This document shows positions 62,947 to 64,000 of a DNA stretch of 64,000 nucleotides, in pieces. The DNA is from CAVVDY01 sp963819645. GTDB lineage: Bacteria; Acidobacteriota; Terriglobia; Terriglobales; Acidobacteriaceae. Where the stretch lies: assembly GCA_963819645.1 (NCBI GenBank), contig CAWFWZ010000014.1:186001-250000 (forward strand), in the 5' to 3' direction. A program made the translations under genes and the position numbers. Within the stretch, counting starts at the first letter, position 1, and every line of letters begins with the position of its first letter. The notes under the pieces were generated by a model, which was not told the DNA's origin, did not search any database, and worked only from the letters and a program-made list of their open reading frames with translations.

Positions 62947-64000
62947 CTACTTGCGCCGGAGGATCGCGGCAAAGAAACCGTCGCACGGGTGGATACCGGG
63001 GATGGTGCGCAGGTACTTGCCGGAGATCAAAGAGTCGAGATCTTCCCAATCGAGTTCGCCGGAGGCGCGGAGGCGTTCGAGTTCGTCGCGGACGTCGAGC
63101 AGGCGGAAACCGGGAAGGTCGGTGAGCACTTCCTCGACCACGGCTTCATCCTCTTCTTGTTCCAATGAGCAGGTGGAATACACGAGCCGACCTGCGGGTG
63201 CGAGATGCTGCAAGGCCGCCCTCAGGATGGCGACCTGCTTTTTGTGCAAGTCGTCGAGGTCTTCCGGTTTCAGTCGCCATTTGATTTCGGGATTGCGCGC
63301 CAGCGTACCTGTGCCGGAGCAGGGCACGTCAACCAAGACACGATCGAACTGACCTTCGACGGGCAGTTGAGTTGCGTCCGCCTCGATAACCTTCACGTTC
63401 GCGGCGCGAACGCGTTTGCGAAGAAGATCGGCGCGATGAGGATGAATTTCGGCGGCGATGATCTCGGCATCGGGATTGCGCGCGGCGAGCAGCGCAGTCT
63501 TGCCTCCCGGCGCGGCGCAGCAGTCGAGCAGGCGCGTGCCCGTGCCGACGAGTAATGCGACCAGTTGCGAGCCTTCGTCTTGAATCATGACGCGGCCTTC
63601 GCGAAAGGCGTGTGGTGCGGGTGAGGTCGCTGACGGGGCAGTCGAGGAGGATTCTCGCGCTCGCCAGCATGCCCCCGGGCGAGAGCTGGACCCCTTCGGC
63701 GGCGAGTTCCGCCTCGGCGGTTGAGTCTTCAAAGCGGACAGACACTGTCCGCTCGAACTGGTCCTGGCGGCAGATTTTTAGCGTTGCTTCATTGCCGAAG
63801 TCTTTCTCCCACCGTTCGACAAGCCACGGAGGATGGGCGTATTCGCGCGCGATGGTCTCGGTTGTGGCGTCGAACTCGGCGCTCGGTTGGGTTGGTGGTG
63901 TGAGAGCCAGCTTACGCAGCACGGCGTTTGTGAAGGGAGCTGCTGACGCTTTGCGGGCGCGTTTCACCAGCTCCACGCTGTCGTTGATTGCCGCGGAAGG
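62947..64000 (-). CDS. rsmB: 16S rRNA m5C967 methyltransferase, partial (runs off the edge; frameshifted)
   Basis: The C-terminal 350 residues or so of RsmB (Fmu). The first part seen, VELVKRARKASAAPFTNAVL, belongs to the NusB-like RNA-binding domain, and the rest lies beyond position 64000. LLDCCAAPGGKTALLAARN binds SAM, DVPCSGTGTLARNPEIKW holds one catalytic Cys, and STCSLEQEEDEAVVEE the other. GIHPCDGFFAAILRRK is the usual end. One indel near 63620 shifts the frame just before the methyltransferase domain. Confidence 0.92.

Overview
The window looks like chromosomal DNA from a soil-type Acidobacteriota, probably class Terriglobia (Koribacter/Acidobacterium-like). This is inferred from the gene content (bL25/prs/ispE/tRNA-Gln ribosomal cluster, POTRA-only secreted proteins, TonB-ExbB-ExbD-ExbD-TPR set, PHM-like and RoxA-like cytochromes), GC-rich coding DNA, and dense intergenic palindromic repeats of a kind common in that phylum. 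No rRNA gene is present to prove it. I see no phage, IS transposase, CRISPR or plasmid genes.

Layout. 72-1075: zinc alcohol dehydrogenase. 1322-7032 (all minus): ispE, tRNA-Gln, prs, rplY, pth, rpsF, rpsR, rplI. 7313-7822: purE. 8049-12767 (+): a very large Lhr helicase plus a small DUF5522 protein. 12839-21603: flavin/F420-type oxidase, class III aminotransferase, phosphoglucomutase, three or four membrane/coiled-coil proteins of unknown role, DNA polymerase X, an orphan antitoxin. 21726-27491: cold-shock protein, Nudix hydrolase, SirB1-like protein, receiver-like protein with a basic tail, PHM-like cytochrome, YwiC-like protein. 27930-30435 (minus): pdxS and pdxT separated by a TumE/TumA-type toxin-antitoxin pair. 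30622-37991: LysR regulator and divergent micro-gene, thioesterase, fabH, SRP RNA, secreted proteins, rimO. 38215-45089: yacG, pgpA, NHL protein, RoxA-like cytochrome, TIGR03790 protein, tgt. 45445-48647: yajC-secD-secF. 48832-52458: tonB-exbB-exbD-exbD-TPR lipoprotein. 52869-59118: biotin carboxylase, biotin carrier protein, cystathionine lyase, an anchored protein, esterase, sugar MFS transporter. 59247-64000 (minus): HtrA protease, M56/BlaR-like sensor and BlaI repressor, then rsmB running off the right edge.

Two features dominate the non-coding DNA. (1) Arrays of degenerate seven-base tandem repeats, often in facing (inverted) pairs, lie against start and stop codons. (2) An approximately 150-bp composite palindromic element has termini like GTTTTGAAAGGG and its inverse, with three near-complete copies and many part copies. 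Pieces of these families interrupt the reading frames of two conserved genes, tgt and lhr. A third short repeat is carried in frame, without a stop, inside the lhr helicase core. These intragenic insertions are the most interesting observation here.

A third clear signal is regulatory: the same palindrome, AACTAA-N4-TTAGTT, lies upstream of both blaI and the adjacent HtrA protease, suggesting one BlaI-type regulon.

Caution: about twenty conserved genes are broken by one-base indels, roughly 30 to 35 events, mostly single-base duplications. So many essential genes cannot all be pseudogenes, so I treat most as consensus errors in the sequence and annotate the whole gene across them.
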